Shown: piece after piece, positions 55,549 to 64,000 of the stretch
Numbering within the stretch: the first letter of the stretch is position 1
Layout of the letters: each line of letters begins with the position of its first letter
Origin: Leptothoe spongobia TAU-MAC 1115
GTDB lineage: Bacteria; Cyanobacteriota; Cyanobacteriia; Phormidesmidales; Phormidesmidaceae
Length of the DNA: 64,000 nt
NCBI RefSeq assembly: GCF_018739885.1
Contig: NZ_JADOES010000017.1
Span: 34,606 to 98,605, forward strand
Direction of reading: 5' to 3'
Translations under genes and position numbers: made by a program
The notes under the pieces: model-generated
What the model saw: the letters and a program-made list of their open reading frames with translations, nothing else
The model's database searches: none
What the model was told of the DNA's origin: nothing

Positions 55549-58500
55549 ATGACATCAGACTCATTTGCTTTACAGGATGCATTTATCTCTTACGGTAGGG
55601 CCGATAGCAAAGCATTTGCTAGCAAGCTAAATGCTTGCCTCCTTGAACAAAATCTTGACGTTTGGTTTGATTTTGATGACATTCCTTTGGGTGTGGATTA
55701 TCAAAATCAAATTGACGATGGTATTGAGCGTAGCAAGAACTTTCTGTTTGTTATTGCCCCTCACTCGGTCAACTCACCCTATTGTCGCTTAGAGGTGGAG
55801 CATGCTCTGCGTCTGGGAAAACGCATTATCCCACTGCTCCATGTGGAAAGCATTGATCGTGAGACCTGGCAAACGCGCAATCCCAATGGTACAGAAGCAG
55901 ATTGGCAAAACTATCAGGCCAAAGGCTTGCATTCCAGCTTTCCCAATATGCATCCCATTATTAGCAAAATAAACTGGGTGTATTTTCGGGAAGGAATTGA
56001 TGATTTTCAATCCTCGCTACAGGGACTACTGGATATCTTTGAGCGGCAACAAGACTATGTCCATGACCATACAACTATTCTGGCGAAAGCCTTAGCCTGG
56101 AAACGCCATCAAAAACAGGTTCAATATCTGCTCCTGGGACAAAGCCGTCAGCAGGCTGAACGTTGGCTCTCACGTAAATTTGACAGCTTAGATCAGGCTC
56201 CTTGTCAGCCCACGGAGCTTCAGTGTGAATTTATCTGTGAAAGTATCAAAAATGCTAACGGTCTAATGACCGATGTGTTTCTGTCTTATTCTGAAAAGGA
56301 CAGGGCACTGATGGATCGGCTGCGCCAGGCATTGAGGCGAGAAGGATTGACTACCTGGATTAACCGCACTGATATTAAAGTGGGGGTGGATTTTGGGGCG
56401 GCGATTAATAAGGGGATTGAGGAAGCCAGTCGGATGGTTTACCTGATTTCACCGGATTCTCTCGCTTCAAAATACTGCCAGCAGGAACTGGACTATGCTC
56501 GGCAGCTAAATAAGCAGATTATTCCGCTATTAATGCGTCAGGTTGATTTGGATCAGGTCTCTGACGATTTGCGAGCGATTCAGTTTATTAACTTTGTCAA
56601 TAAAGATGACCATGATGGCAGTGCCTACCGTGGAGATGTAGATAAGTTGGTGAAGCTGCTCCAAGAGGACAGTGATTACTATCATCAGCACAAGCAGTTG
56701 CTTGTCAAGGCCCTTAAATGGGAGCGTAATGAGAAAAACTCCAGTTTGTTGTTACGGGGCCATAATCTGCGCTCTGCTGAGGCCTGGCTAAAACTAGCCC
56801 GGAAACATGGCAAACAGAGAGTTCTACCACTACAAGAAGACTTTATTCAGGAGAGTCTGCGTCAGCCCCCCGATCAGTCTATTGACGTCTTTATTTCTTA
56901 CTCCAGGGCCGATGCTGACTTTGCCCGTCAGCTCAATGAGGAGCTTCAGGTACATGGGAAAACCACCTGGTTTGATCAAGAAAGTATCGCGGCTGGGGCC
57001 GCTAACTTCCAAGCCGAAATTTTTAATGGAATTGAGAGTGCCGATCACTTTCTCTTTGTGATTTCTCCTAATGCTATTCAATCACCTTATTGTGCTGAGG
57101 AAGTTGAATATGCCCATAGCCTAAACAAACGGATGCTGACGGTGCTGTACCGGCCTGTGGATACTAAGGAGTTGCCCCCTGCCTTGGCGTCAGTGCAGTG
57201 GATTGATTTCAAGGGCAAGCAGAAAAATTTTAAGACGAATTTAAGTACCTTGTTACGGGCTCTGGAGAATGATCCAGCCTATTTGCGATTTCATACACGC
57301 TTGTTGGTGCAATCTCTAGAGTGGGATCAGCAGGACCGTGATGAAAGTCTTCTATTGAGGGGGAAAGCTCGTCGTGAAACGGAAACCTGGCTGCTGGAGG
57401 CTGAAGGGAAAACGCCTCAGCCAACAAGATTACAACAAGATTTTGTAACAGCTTCGGCGGCTGAAGAAATTAAGCGGCAGCGTTCTGCCATTCGGTTGCA
57501 GCGGATTGGTATTGGTGTGATTAGTCTGGTGTCTTTGGCTGCGATCGCGCTCGGTATTTTTGCCAATCAATTAAGATTAAAGGCTGACAGAGCTCAAGTT
57601 AAAGCAGAAACTGCCCAAAAAGAAGCCGAATCCCAACAGATTTTGGCTCAGATGGAGACTTCTGAAGCCTTATTTAGTTCTCATCAGCCCTTTGAGGCAC
57701 TGTTAGAAGCCATGCATGCGGGCATTGCCCTGAAAAAACGTCAGCCTGCCGAGCCAGATCAAGCATTACCCAATGCCAAAGTATTAACCGCCCTGCAACA
57801 GGCAATCTTTTGGGTGAGAGAACGCAATCGGCTAGACGGCCACGATGGCATTATCTGGGATACCACGGTGAGTGACAATGGCCAGATGATTGCATCCGCC
57901 AGTGCTGATGGCTCGGCACGAATTTGGAGTCCAGATGGTAAAGAGCTTGATCGATTTAATGTTGAGAACACACAAGTTCTAAGTGTGGCCTTTAGCCCTG
58001 ATGGGAAAAAACTAGCCCTGGGGCTAGAAAATAGCAACATTCAGCTTTGGCAATTGGGGCAAGACCGCCGCTTATTAGCCACTATGGAATTTCATACAGG
58101 GCCAATTACATCATTGGCGTTCTCCCCCAATGGGAAAAAATTAGCATCTGCCAGTGAAGATAAAACCGTCCGTCTTTGGCAACAGGATGGCACCCCCTTA
58201 AGCGAGCTAACTGACCATATTGCCTCTGTACGCTCCGTTACCTTCAGTCCCGATGGACAGATTCTGGCTTCGGCAGCAGACGATCGCACCATTCGTCTAT
58301 ACAACCCAGACGGGAAAATATTAAGAACGTTGCGGGGGCATAATGCTCAGGTCAAGGGCATTGCCTTTAGCCCAGATAGCTCTATGCTGGCTTCCGCTAG
58401 CTGGGATGAGACCATTCGGATATGGAGTAGTCGCACGGGGCAACTGATTCGAGACATTCGAGGCCACAATGCACTGGTTTACGATGTCAGCTTTAGTCCG

Positions 58501-59775
58501 GATGGTAAATATCTAGCCTCCGGCAGCTGGGATAAAACTGTCAGAACCTGGACCTTGGAAGGAGAGCCTATCTCTACCGTCTTTGGACACACGGCCCAGG
58601 TCCACAGTGTGAATTTTAATCCAGAGAGTGGATTGCTCGTGTCCGGTGGTGGCGATCGCACCATTCGCATTTGGGAATTGGCTCGCCCTCTGATTAACTC
58701 CTTGAGAGACCATCAGGCCAACGTTTACAGTGTTGTTTTTTCTCCTGATGATCAGGTCATCGCCTCAGCAGGCGCTGATAAAAATATTCGTCTGTGGAAT
58801 CAAAACGGTACCCTGATCAAGGTTTTAGATGATCATAGTGATGTCGTCTGGAAAGTCGACTATAGCCCAGATGGCAAGATTCTGGCCTCGGCGAGTTCTG
58901 ACTACACAGCAAAACTTTGGGACCGTAATGGCAACTTGTTAGCTAGCTTAGACGATCACGAAGGACCGGTGTACGCATTAGCCTTTAGCCAGGACGGTCA
59001 ATTGATTGCCACGGGAGCGGCCGATCGTAGCATTCATATTTGGCGACGGGATGGAACATTAGTCACCAAAATTGTTGATTTGCCTAAAGATGTCTTGAGT
59101 ATTGCCTTTAGCCCTGACGGTAAAACCTTAGCGACTGCCGGCTGGGATCATTTTGTCAGTTTGTGGAATATAGATGGAAAACTTCCACAGCCGGGAGAAG
59201 AGTTGTATGAAATTATTTATGATCCTGATAACAAAATTATTCCTCGGGATAGTGCTGAAGGACAATCCCCCAAGAAATTAGAAGGGCATCAAGGATGGAT
59301 CCACGAGGTAGTCTATAGTCCCGATGGTCAAACCATTGCTACAGCCAGTGCTGACGGTACAGCCAAGCTCTGGAGTACGGCAGGAGAAGAACTCAAAACC
59401 CTGGAGGGACATCAGGATGGTGTTGTGACTATTCAATTTAGTCATGACAATGAGCTAATTGCCACTGGTAGCTACGATCACACCGTAAACCTGTGGGCCG
59501 CCTCGGACGGTAACCTGCTAACAACATTGCGGGGCCATGAGGACCGGGTAACAAATCTCAGTATTAGTAGCGATAAAAGCCGACTAGCGACCGTTGGAGA
59601 AGATGATCGATTATTGCTATGGGAGCTGGATATTCAAGGAGGGCAAACGCAGCTACTGACTAAATTGCTAGATAAAAGCTGTATCTGGTTAGAGGATTAC
59701 TTACAAAACCATCATCGGACGAAGATCGACGACAATCTCAAAGACATTCACAATTACTGTAGTCCGTCATCTTAG
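55549..59775 (+). CDS. Three-TIR-unit, WD40-propeller protein
   Basis: A 1408-residue protein. Three TIR units carry CxxE Glu residues at 82 (YCRLE), 313 (YCQQE) and 518 (YCAEE), each followed by the HxxLLVxALxW...WL linker found in the five-TIR protein. Units 1 and 2 are of the same two types as the alternating units there. A TM-like segment (about 650-672, IGIGVISLVSLAAIALGIF) and coiled coil (about 672-705) follow, then 14 WD40 repeats (about 760-1360), enough for two seven-bladed propellers. WD40 would sense or dock a partner while the TIR units act as NADase or signalling modules. The function is inferred. Confidence 0.88.
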   Translation: MTSDSFALQDAFISYGRADSKAFASKLNACLLEQNLDVWFDFDDIPLGVDYQNQIDDGIERSKNFLFVIAPHSVNSPYCRLEVEHALRLGKRIIPLLHVESIDRETWQTRNPNGTEADWQNYQAKGLHSSFPNMHPIISKINWVYFREGIDDFQSSLQGLLDIFERQQDYVHDHTTILAKALAWKRHQKQVQYLLLGQSRQQAERWLSRKFDSLDQAPCQPTELQCEFICESIKNANGLMTDVFLSYSEKDRALMDRLRQALRREGLTTWINRTDIKVGVDFGAAINKGIEEASRMVYLISPDSLASKYCQQELDYARQLNKQIIPLLMRQVDLDQVSDDLRAIQFINFVNKDDHDGSAYRGDVDKLVKLLQEDSDYYHQHKQLLVKALKWERNEKNSSLLLRGHNLRSAEAWLKLARKHGKQRVLPLQEDFIQESLRQPPDQSIDVFISYSRADADFARQLNEELQVHGKTTWFDQESIAAGAANFQAEIFNGIESADHFLFVISPNAIQSPYCAEEVEYAHSLNKRMLTVLYRPVDTKELPPALASVQWIDFKGKQKNFKTNLSTLLRALENDPAYLRFHTRLLVQSLEWDQQDRDESLLLRGKARRETETWLLEAEGKTPQPTRLQQDFVTASAAEEIKRQRSAIRLQRIGIGVISLVSLAAIALGIFANQLRLKADRAQVKAETAQKEAESQQILAQMETSEALFSSHQPFEALLEAMHAGIALKKRQPAEPDQALPNAKVLTALQQAIFWVRERNRLDGHDGIIWDTTVSDNGQMIASASADGSARIWSPDGKELDRFNVENTQVLSVAFSPDGKKLALGLENSNIQLWQLGQDRRLLATMEFHTGPITSLAFSPNGKKLASASEDKTVRLWQQDGTPLSELTDHIASVRSVTFSPDGQILASAADDRTIRLYNPDGKILRTLRGHNAQVKGIAFSPDSSMLASASWDETIRIWSSRTGQLIRDIRGHNALVYDVSFSPDGKYLASGSWDKTVRTWTLEGEPISTVFGHTAQVHSVNFNPESGLLVSGGGDRTIRIWELARPLINSLRDHQANVYSVVFSPDDQVIASAGADKNIRLWNQNGTLIKVLDDHSDVVWKVDYSPDGKILASASSDYTAKLWDRNGNLLASLDDHEGPVYALAFSQDGQLIATGAADRSIHIWRRDGTLVTKIVDLPKDVLSIAFSPDGKTLATAGWDHFVSLWNIDGKLPQPGEELYEIIYDPDNKIIPRDSAEGQSPKKLEGHQGWIHEVVYSPDGQTIATASADGTAKLWSTAGEELKTLEGHQDGVVTIQFSHDNELIATGSYDHTVNLWAASDGNLLTTLRGHEDRVTNLSISSDKSRLATVGEDDRLLLWELDIQGGQTQLLTKLLDKSCIWLEDYLQNHHRTKIDDNLKDIHNYCSPSS

Positions 59776-59837
59776 TGAAGGTTCGAGCTTAGTCAAATAA
59801 TGTCTTATACGAAATCCTGACTGATAGCCCCCGATAT

Positions 59838-59878
59838 CGAAGGGCACCCACAAGGGGATGCCCCTACAGAATGGTCCA
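59838..59878. repeat. Interspersed palindromic repeat
   Basis: AGGGCACCCACAAGGGGATG and the following CCCCTACA form an imperfect hairpin (GGGCA/TGCCC ends). The reverse complement, GTAGGGGCATCCCC..., has the look of short repeats scattered in many cyanobacterial genomes. Recognised by memory only. Confidence 0.45.
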
Positions 59879-59941
59879 TTTTGAATCGGGGTTGAGGAAT
59901 TCGGATTTGATATCGTTCACAAGTGTCAATACTCAGCAGTC

Positions 59942-62095
59942 TTATCTCAAGGGTGACAGTCGAATAGGCACAAATCGCTTTAACTCTTGCATGAGGCGAT
60001 GGGCCTGATAGTCATAGAGGGCTAGTTGGAGGGAATTGGGGAGGGTTTTCATCAGCCGACGACAGTGCTCCAGGTCTACATTGGATAGTTTGGCTAAGAC
60101 ACTACCGGCCTCTGACAACATATTGGGATTGAGGGGCGCATCCACTTCCAGCAGCCATTGTCGTGGTGGCGTCATCTCTCCCCGCTCGATTCGGCGTAAT
60201 CCATTGATGGAAGAGAGCACATAAAGTTTGTCTCGAAGATGTACCCGTAAATCATCAGAGGGCATCGGATAGTTGTGGTACTGTCGATTGGGTTGACACT
60301 GGCGCAACAAAATAGGCACGACTCCATAGCCATAGGCGATCTCTGCCAGGGGCTTGCCGTTGAGGGTGTCTCCATGTTCGATGGTGTATTCCGTAATCAG
60401 AATCGTCTGGTGGTTAAGGCGAAATAGTCCCAGAATGTTTTCTCCAAAGGCAGCTCCAGCAAAGGCTTCTGCCGATAGGGCATAGACGGAAAACGAACGA
60501 GCCTGGGGTAAAAACGATTTGATATTATCGCTAAACAGCTGGCTGAGGGTACGAATGACGGGGGTAAAGGGGCGATCTTCGCTTTCTAAGGCTTCTGCTG
60601 CAATTAGGGCGACTTCCAGGTTGAGGACGGGGTCATCGGTGACGGCAATGACGCTACGGGCGGTGGAGAGATTGGCCGCTTGTAACTGTTGCAACATGGG
60701 GCCTTCCAACAGCGGGATTTGATTGCGCAGGGCCGGATTGTCCAAATTATGGGTGATGGCTACCAGGGGTTGACGCAGATCTTTCAAAATCCGGGTCACA
60801 CGCTTACCCACTCGACCCAGACCTACCACAATCACATGGTTTGCTTTGGGCAATTTGGGACGACGCTGTAGAAATTCGAACCGGGAGCTGAGCAGCTGAT
60901 CGGCTAGTAAACCTAAGACACCGATCACCATGAGCAAACTGGTGGTGGCAATCATCAAACAGGCGATCAACACCCAGCCGGGGGCTCCACTGTCTTCAAA
61001 TCCACCAAAGACATCTCCGTAGCCACCAAGGATGAGGACAGCACCCAGTGCAATGGCCTGGGTCCAGCTGATATCGATGATATTAAATTTAAGCAGGAAG
61101 GTGCCGGTGGTCCAGAGAATGAGGGCGGTGGTAAGTGCGATCGCAACCACCCGTCGTAATGACTGCTGTTCCGAACTCCGCCAAAAATTCCATAGTCGTC
61201 GTCGCCACTCACCATCAAGGACATCCCCAATCCCCTGACGTAGCTTATGCCATGGACCGGGGCGTTTAGGTATATTGATAATCTGGCTAGGGGTAAGCGT
61301 CTTCACCTCTACATAAGCAACCTGGTCACCCGCCTGCACCCGCACGTGGGGCTGCCAGCGATGAAACATCGATGATGCCGTCGTGGCCCAGCCAATGGGT
61401 TGATGCGGATTACTAAAAGGTTTTAGATTGAGCAGTCGTGTATGCTGCCGATGCAGTTGATGCACTGGCATTTTGCAATACTGAGGATCCTGAACGGAAA
61501 TTTGCCGCTCCACTACCCGAAACTGAAACGTATCAATATTAAATACACTCAGGGTATTGTCCTCTAACCCTGCTAGGGCAAAGGTCATCGCCGGTAGCTC
61601 GGTGGCATCCAGCGCCACAAATTGCCCCAGCTGACGGCTTAGCAACCGATTTAATCCCTGACGTGATGACCGTACAACAATGTGCACTTTAGGATTTAAT
61701 CGTCGCACCGCAATCGCCGTTTGCACATTGATGCTTTCATCGCTGGTGACGATCAGCACCGTACGGCATCGTTCAATCCCTGCCTTTTGCAATATATGAT
61801 CACGGCGACAGTCCCCCACAATGGGCGGTTGACTTAGCATATTGGGTAGTTCTTCTAATTCCCACTCAGTTACCGGTACTCGATCAATACCGGCAATCTG
61901 TACCTCGAAAGAATCAAGACTAAACTTAGTCAGATTGACAATAATCTGCTGTCCCAAGCTGCCTAAGCCACAGACAATGAAGTGATCCTGATGTACTTCC
62001 GCCGAAGGCGATAAATCGGGAATATAGGTTACAGGATTGAGATTGCTGTCATCACCCGCCATGGACTGTCCAATATACTTACAGGGTTCAGTCAT
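59942..62095 (-). CDS. Double-RCK ion-channel-like membrane protein (TrkA-N, pore, TrkA-N)
   Basis: A 717-residue protein. An N-terminal NAD-binding RCK/TrkA-N domain (HFIVCGLGSLGQQI, TVLIVTSDESINVQTAIAVR) with its C-terminal part reaches about residue 270. Two TM helices (about 318-340 and 375-400) flank a pore loop ILGGYGDVFGG, which keeps the GYGD of K+-channel filters but lacks the preceding TV. A second TrkA-N domain (VIVVGLGRVGKRV, ARSVIAVTDDPVLNLEVALIA) and a TrkA-C-like part (TLNGKPLAEIAYGYGVVPIL, DKLYVLSS) end it. It is likely a ligand-gated cation channel. Selectivity is uncertain. It converges on the TIR-WD40 gene. Confidence 0.85.
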   Translation of the reverse strand: MTEPCKYIGQSMAGDDSNLNPVTYIPDLSPSAEVHQDHFIVCGLGSLGQQIIVNLTKFSLDSFEVQIAGIDRVPVTEWELEELPNMLSQPPIVGDCRRDHILQKAGIERCRTVLIVTSDESINVQTAIAVRRLNPKVHIVVRSSRQGLNRLLSRQLGQFVALDATELPAMTFALAGLEDNTLSVFNIDTFQFRVVERQISVQDPQYCKMPVHQLHRQHTRLLNLKPFSNPHQPIGWATTASSMFHRWQPHVRVQAGDQVAYVEVKTLTPSQIINIPKRPGPWHKLRQGIGDVLDGEWRRRLWNFWRSSEQQSLRRVVAIALTTALILWTTGTFLLKFNIIDISWTQAIALGAVLILGGYGDVFGGFEDSGAPGWVLIACLMIATTSLLMVIGVLGLLADQLLSSRFEFLQRRPKLPKANHVIVVGLGRVGKRVTRILKDLRQPLVAITHNLDNPALRNQIPLLEGPMLQQLQAANLSTARSVIAVTDDPVLNLEVALIAAEALESEDRPFTPVIRTLSQLFSDNIKSFLPQARSFSVYALSAEAFAGAAFGENILGLFRLNHQTILITEYTIEHGDTLNGKPLAEIAYGYGVVPILLRQCQPNRQYHNYPMPSDDLRVHLRDKLYVLSSINGLRRIERGEMTPPRQWLLEVDAPLNPNMLSEAGSVLAKLSNVDLEHCRRLMKTLPNSLQLALYDYQAHRLMQELKRFVPIRLSPLR

Positions 62096-62509
62096 TATGA
62101 ACTATTGACGTGGCACTTTTTTGGCAAAATTTCCTGAAAATCTACAATCCTCTCATGCGGCTCACTTAAGCGACAAAACAGATTGTGAGATTAAATATGT
62201 AGTATCAATAGACACTATAGCTTCTGGACTACCCGCGATTGCCATTTGAAAATCCACTGGTTATATTGTTTCTGGCTTAGGAAGTTCAGCGAAATTTAAA
62301 CATCGTTCATCTGAACTTTATAAACTAAGTTTTACCCCCGTGTTCTCTATTGCTAGTCGTTTCAACTCCCTTGGGAGAATTCATTAGAGCGGAAAATCTT
62401 CAGTAATTCTACCTTCGTTGTTGCCAGGTTTTAGTAAATCAGCAACGCACTCATTTTATTAATAATCAATATCAGGGTCATCACCGCAGTCCTTTAGGTG
62501 GTGAAGACC
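62096..62509. other. Divergent intergenic region
   Basis: An A+T-rich stretch between the RCK channel gene and an unrecognised gene. No hairpin of note, repeat or RNA gene is seen. Promoters for both strands presumably lie here. Confidence 0.35.
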
Positions 62510-62881
62510 ATGGAGCATGTTAAACAAACAATACGTCGTCTATTACAAGAGACTCTAACCATAGCTCAAAAGTTACCTGTGGCCAGGCGTCAGCAATATA
62601 TTCGACGAAGCCTGGAGAATATTCAAGACTACTGTGCTACCTATGAGAAAAATTTTATTGTTCGTGAGATCACGATCAACTGTAATCAGTACGAGCTAGG
62701 CGGTAGTCAATATCACTTTGCCACATTGTTTCGTGGCCCTAACGAAGATGCTTCGGTGGCTATTTGTATTACTGAACAGGGCTCTTTGCTCCACCGTAAC
62801 GATAGCCCTTGGAAGGTTTATTGTAATGCTGGTGATGTCAATCCAGTCCAGCCTGCATTAGCGGTTAAAAGTACAAGGTAA
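62510..62881 (+). CDS. Unrecognised small protein
   Basis: About 123 residues from ATG 62510; GTG codons at 62498 and 62501 are alternatives, with AGGTGG nearby. The first 55 residues are helical and basic (VKQTIRRLLQETLTIAQKLPVARRQQYIRRSLENIQDYC). The rest is beta-rich with regular hydrophobic positions (VREITINCNQYELGGSQYHFATLFRG, ASVAICITEQGSLLHRND). It has no signal peptide or TM helix. Coding looks real from composition and from the terminator just past its stop. I cannot name the family. Confidence 0.6.
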   Translation: MEHVKQTIRRLLQETLTIAQKLPVARRQQYIRRSLENIQDYCATYEKNFIVREITINCNQYELGGSQYHFATLFRGPNEDASVAICITEQGSLLHRNDSPWKVYCNAGDVNPVQPALAVKSTR

Positions 62882-62889
62882 TTTCTTTT

Positions 62890-62923
62890 AACGTAGAGTC
62901 GTTCCATGGAACGACTCTACGTT
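62890..62923. terminator. Perfect 34-base palindrome, probable bidirectional terminator
   Basis: From 62890 to 62923 the sequence is its own reverse complement (arms AACGTAGAGTCGTTCCA and TGGAACGACTCTACGTT), with T-rich tails on both strands. It lies between two convergent genes, nine bases after the stop of the first. The GTAGAG...CTCTAC outline resembles palindromic repeats common in cyanobacteria. Confidence 0.75.
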
Positions 62924-62980
62924 GTTTTGGATCCTATGAACCCTGATTCCTAACGTTCTCTCCTGTCTTTTGATATCTGC

Positions 62981-63769
62981 CTAAAAATCAACACTATCCG
63001 CGTAGACTAGCTTTGTCGCGGCTCGCTGTTCAAACAGGAGATACTCTTCCATGATGCTCCAGAAAAAGGCCCGGAGAGTTTTGCGTCGAGTGGTAGCTGG
63101 TAGCTGGTACTCAAAGGGAGAGTCGCAGGGTTTGAGCTTGGCGAGATGGTTTTCACAGCCACAGCCATGCTCAATAAAATAGCCATGGCGACTGGAAATA
63201 CTGTCGATCAGCCGTCGTAACATCGATACATAGCCCCCGTGTAAAATGGCGTCAAACTGTCGGGCAACGCCTAGATCTTGTTCACTAAAACGGAAGGAGC
63301 GAATTTCAAATAAATTGTCTCGCTGTAGCGGATGTAAAAATGTCCAATAAAATGTAGCGGGGACATCGTAGCCCAGCTCCTCAAACAATTCACTGACCGT
63401 ATCGATCAGAGCCATACGTTCTGGGGTTTGGGATGAACTTACCTGGCGACGAATCTCGTTAAAGTTTGGATAACTTTCGGGTAGAAAAGCCTTGCCATAG
63501 TGTTCGACAGCTTCATAGGCTAGCTGGCCATTTCCTTCACAGTAGGCGTTTTTGAGATGGGCTGCTTCTGGGCGCTCGCAAAAGAGCACATTGCCCTGCT
63601 GGTGTTTAGCCAAAAATACCTGGGCCATGGCCGTATATACCTTGGGTTCACTCATCCAGTTTCCGGTGGCGATGCGCTGCCAGCTAGCGGGCATGGCGTC
63701 GAGGGGGACAGCGGGCTCGCCTTGAATAGTGGTCAGAGTCTGAGCGGGGGCGGTTGGAGTGAAAACCAT
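62981..63769 (-). CDS. Unrecognised protein
   Basis: About 262 residues from ATG 63769, which follows AAGGAA; the frame extends to 63841 without support. It is mainly helical. Distinctive stretches are WQRIATGNWMSEPKVYTAMAQVF, LFEELGYDVPATFYWTFLHPLQRD, FSEQDLGVARQFDAILHGGY and RHGYFIEHGCGCENHLAKL. The last, with His and two Cys close together, could bind a metal or cofactor. It ends with an aromatic-rich helix (TLRAFFWSIMEEYLLFEQRA). No signal peptide is present. I do not recognise the family. Codon use matches its neighbours. Confidence 0.6.
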   Translation of the reverse strand: MVFTPTAPAQTLTTIQGEPAVPLDAMPASWQRIATGNWMSEPKVYTAMAQVFLAKHQQGNVLFCERPEAAHLKNAYCEGNGQLAYEAVEHYGKAFLPESYPNFNEIRRQVSSSQTPERMALIDTVSELFEELGYDVPATFYWTFLHPLQRDNLFEIRSFRFSEQDLGVARQFDAILHGGYVSMLRRLIDSISSRHGYFIEHGCGCENHLAKLKPCDSPFEYQLPATTRRKTLRAFFWSIMEEYLLFEQRAATKLVYADSVDF

Positions 63770-63865
63770 AGAATGTGTGTTCCTTGGAGGTAAATGCTTA
63801 GGGCGAAAAAAATACCCTATTAATGGCCGAGGATATAGCAAATTTGTATAAATTCACTTCCTCCC

Positions 63866-64000
63866 CTAACCAATACTTTCTTGGAGTTGAGGAGGAGACG
63901 GTGGAGGCAGGCCTTTTCGACCTTGAGCAATCACCTCAGCAATGTATGGCCAAGGATTCACCTTTCGCAATCGACAAGTTTCAATCACGCTCAATAGAGA
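63866..64000 (-). mobile_element. IS66-like transposase, C-terminal end only
   Basis: The last 44 codons of an open frame enter from the right edge on the minus strand and end at TAG (63866-63868). They read SLLSVIETCRLRKVNPWPYI, then AEVIAQGRKGLPPP. This fits the C-terminal domain of IS66-family transposases, where a Thr-Cys/Ala-Lys/Arg-Leu-x-x-x-Asn/Asp-Pro motif closes the protein. The rest, and the inverted repeats, lie outside or cannot be defined, so it is not clear whether the element is intact. Confidence 0.75.

Noticed and set aside
55361..55552. 63-codon frame just before the TIR-WD40 gene, overlapping its start
   Set aside because: It has a GTG start, no ribosome-binding site and no family likeness. 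The overlap of four bases was the only point in favour.
1..64000. tRNA, rRNA, tmRNA, 6S RNA and CRISPR arrays
   Set aside because: None was recognised by eye in any intergenic region. A covariance-model scan would be needed to exclude small RNAs.

Overview
The window is a cyanobacterial chromosome segment. The evidence is repeated HIP1-type octamers (GCGATCGC, for example near 12412, 21290, 30155, 44121, 54608 and 61138), a cyanobacterial rbp-rpsU pair, a sigma-like/DUF1822/CHAT/DUF928 operon, secreted filamentous-haemagglutinin-type proteins, and TIR-WD40 and CHASE2 fusions. I cannot name the species.

1-5505 carries the start of an exported protein, pfkA, a TetR regulator, an FMN split-barrel protein, ridA and a type I beta DAHP synthase. 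The DAHP synthase has an unusual leader: one, perhaps two, aromatic-rich leader peptides, each followed by mutually exclusive hairpins that look like transcription attenuators. 6053-14310 is a phosphorelay block: two tandem paralogous membrane hybrid histidine kinases and a two-receiver protein with a degenerate protein-kinase-like C-terminus. 14348-22481 holds CHAT-peptidase genes: an exported TPR-CHAT protein and small partner on the minus strand, and a divergent operon of sigma-like factor, DUF1822, CHAT-CHASE2 and DUF928. A PAS-LuxR regulator follows.

23596-29094 is a minus-strand nucleotide-sugar operon (rfbF, an rmlC-like epimerase, a SAF-domain oxidoreductase, a UDP-glucuronate-decarboxylase-like SDR and UDP-glucose dehydrogenase). 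29609-40453 is mostly housekeeping: an RNase D-like exonuclease, trpB, aroE, a membrane acyltransferase, an iron-type ABC ATPase, a repetitive lipoprotein, carB, rpsU and rbp. With the DAHP synthase, three aromatic-amino-acid genes lie in the window, but they are dispersed.

40733-59775 looks like a defence or signalling island. It contains an LSDAT/SLOG-type nucleotide-sensor-like protein, a SLATT-like two-TM protein fused to a GH19-type wall hydrolase, a divergent cytoplasmic-looking M15 peptidase, a 1503-residue protein with five TIR units and a CHASE2 region, a TPR protein, an exported haemagglutinin-CHAT protein, and a 1408-residue protein with three TIR units and 14 WD40 repeats. The SLATT-hydrolase fusion beside an LSDAT sensor, and the modular TIR proteins, are the best candidates for an undescribed system. 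The window ends with a double-RCK ion-channel-like protein, two unrecognised genes and the 3' end of an IS66-like transposase. No rRNA, tRNA or CRISPR array was seen.
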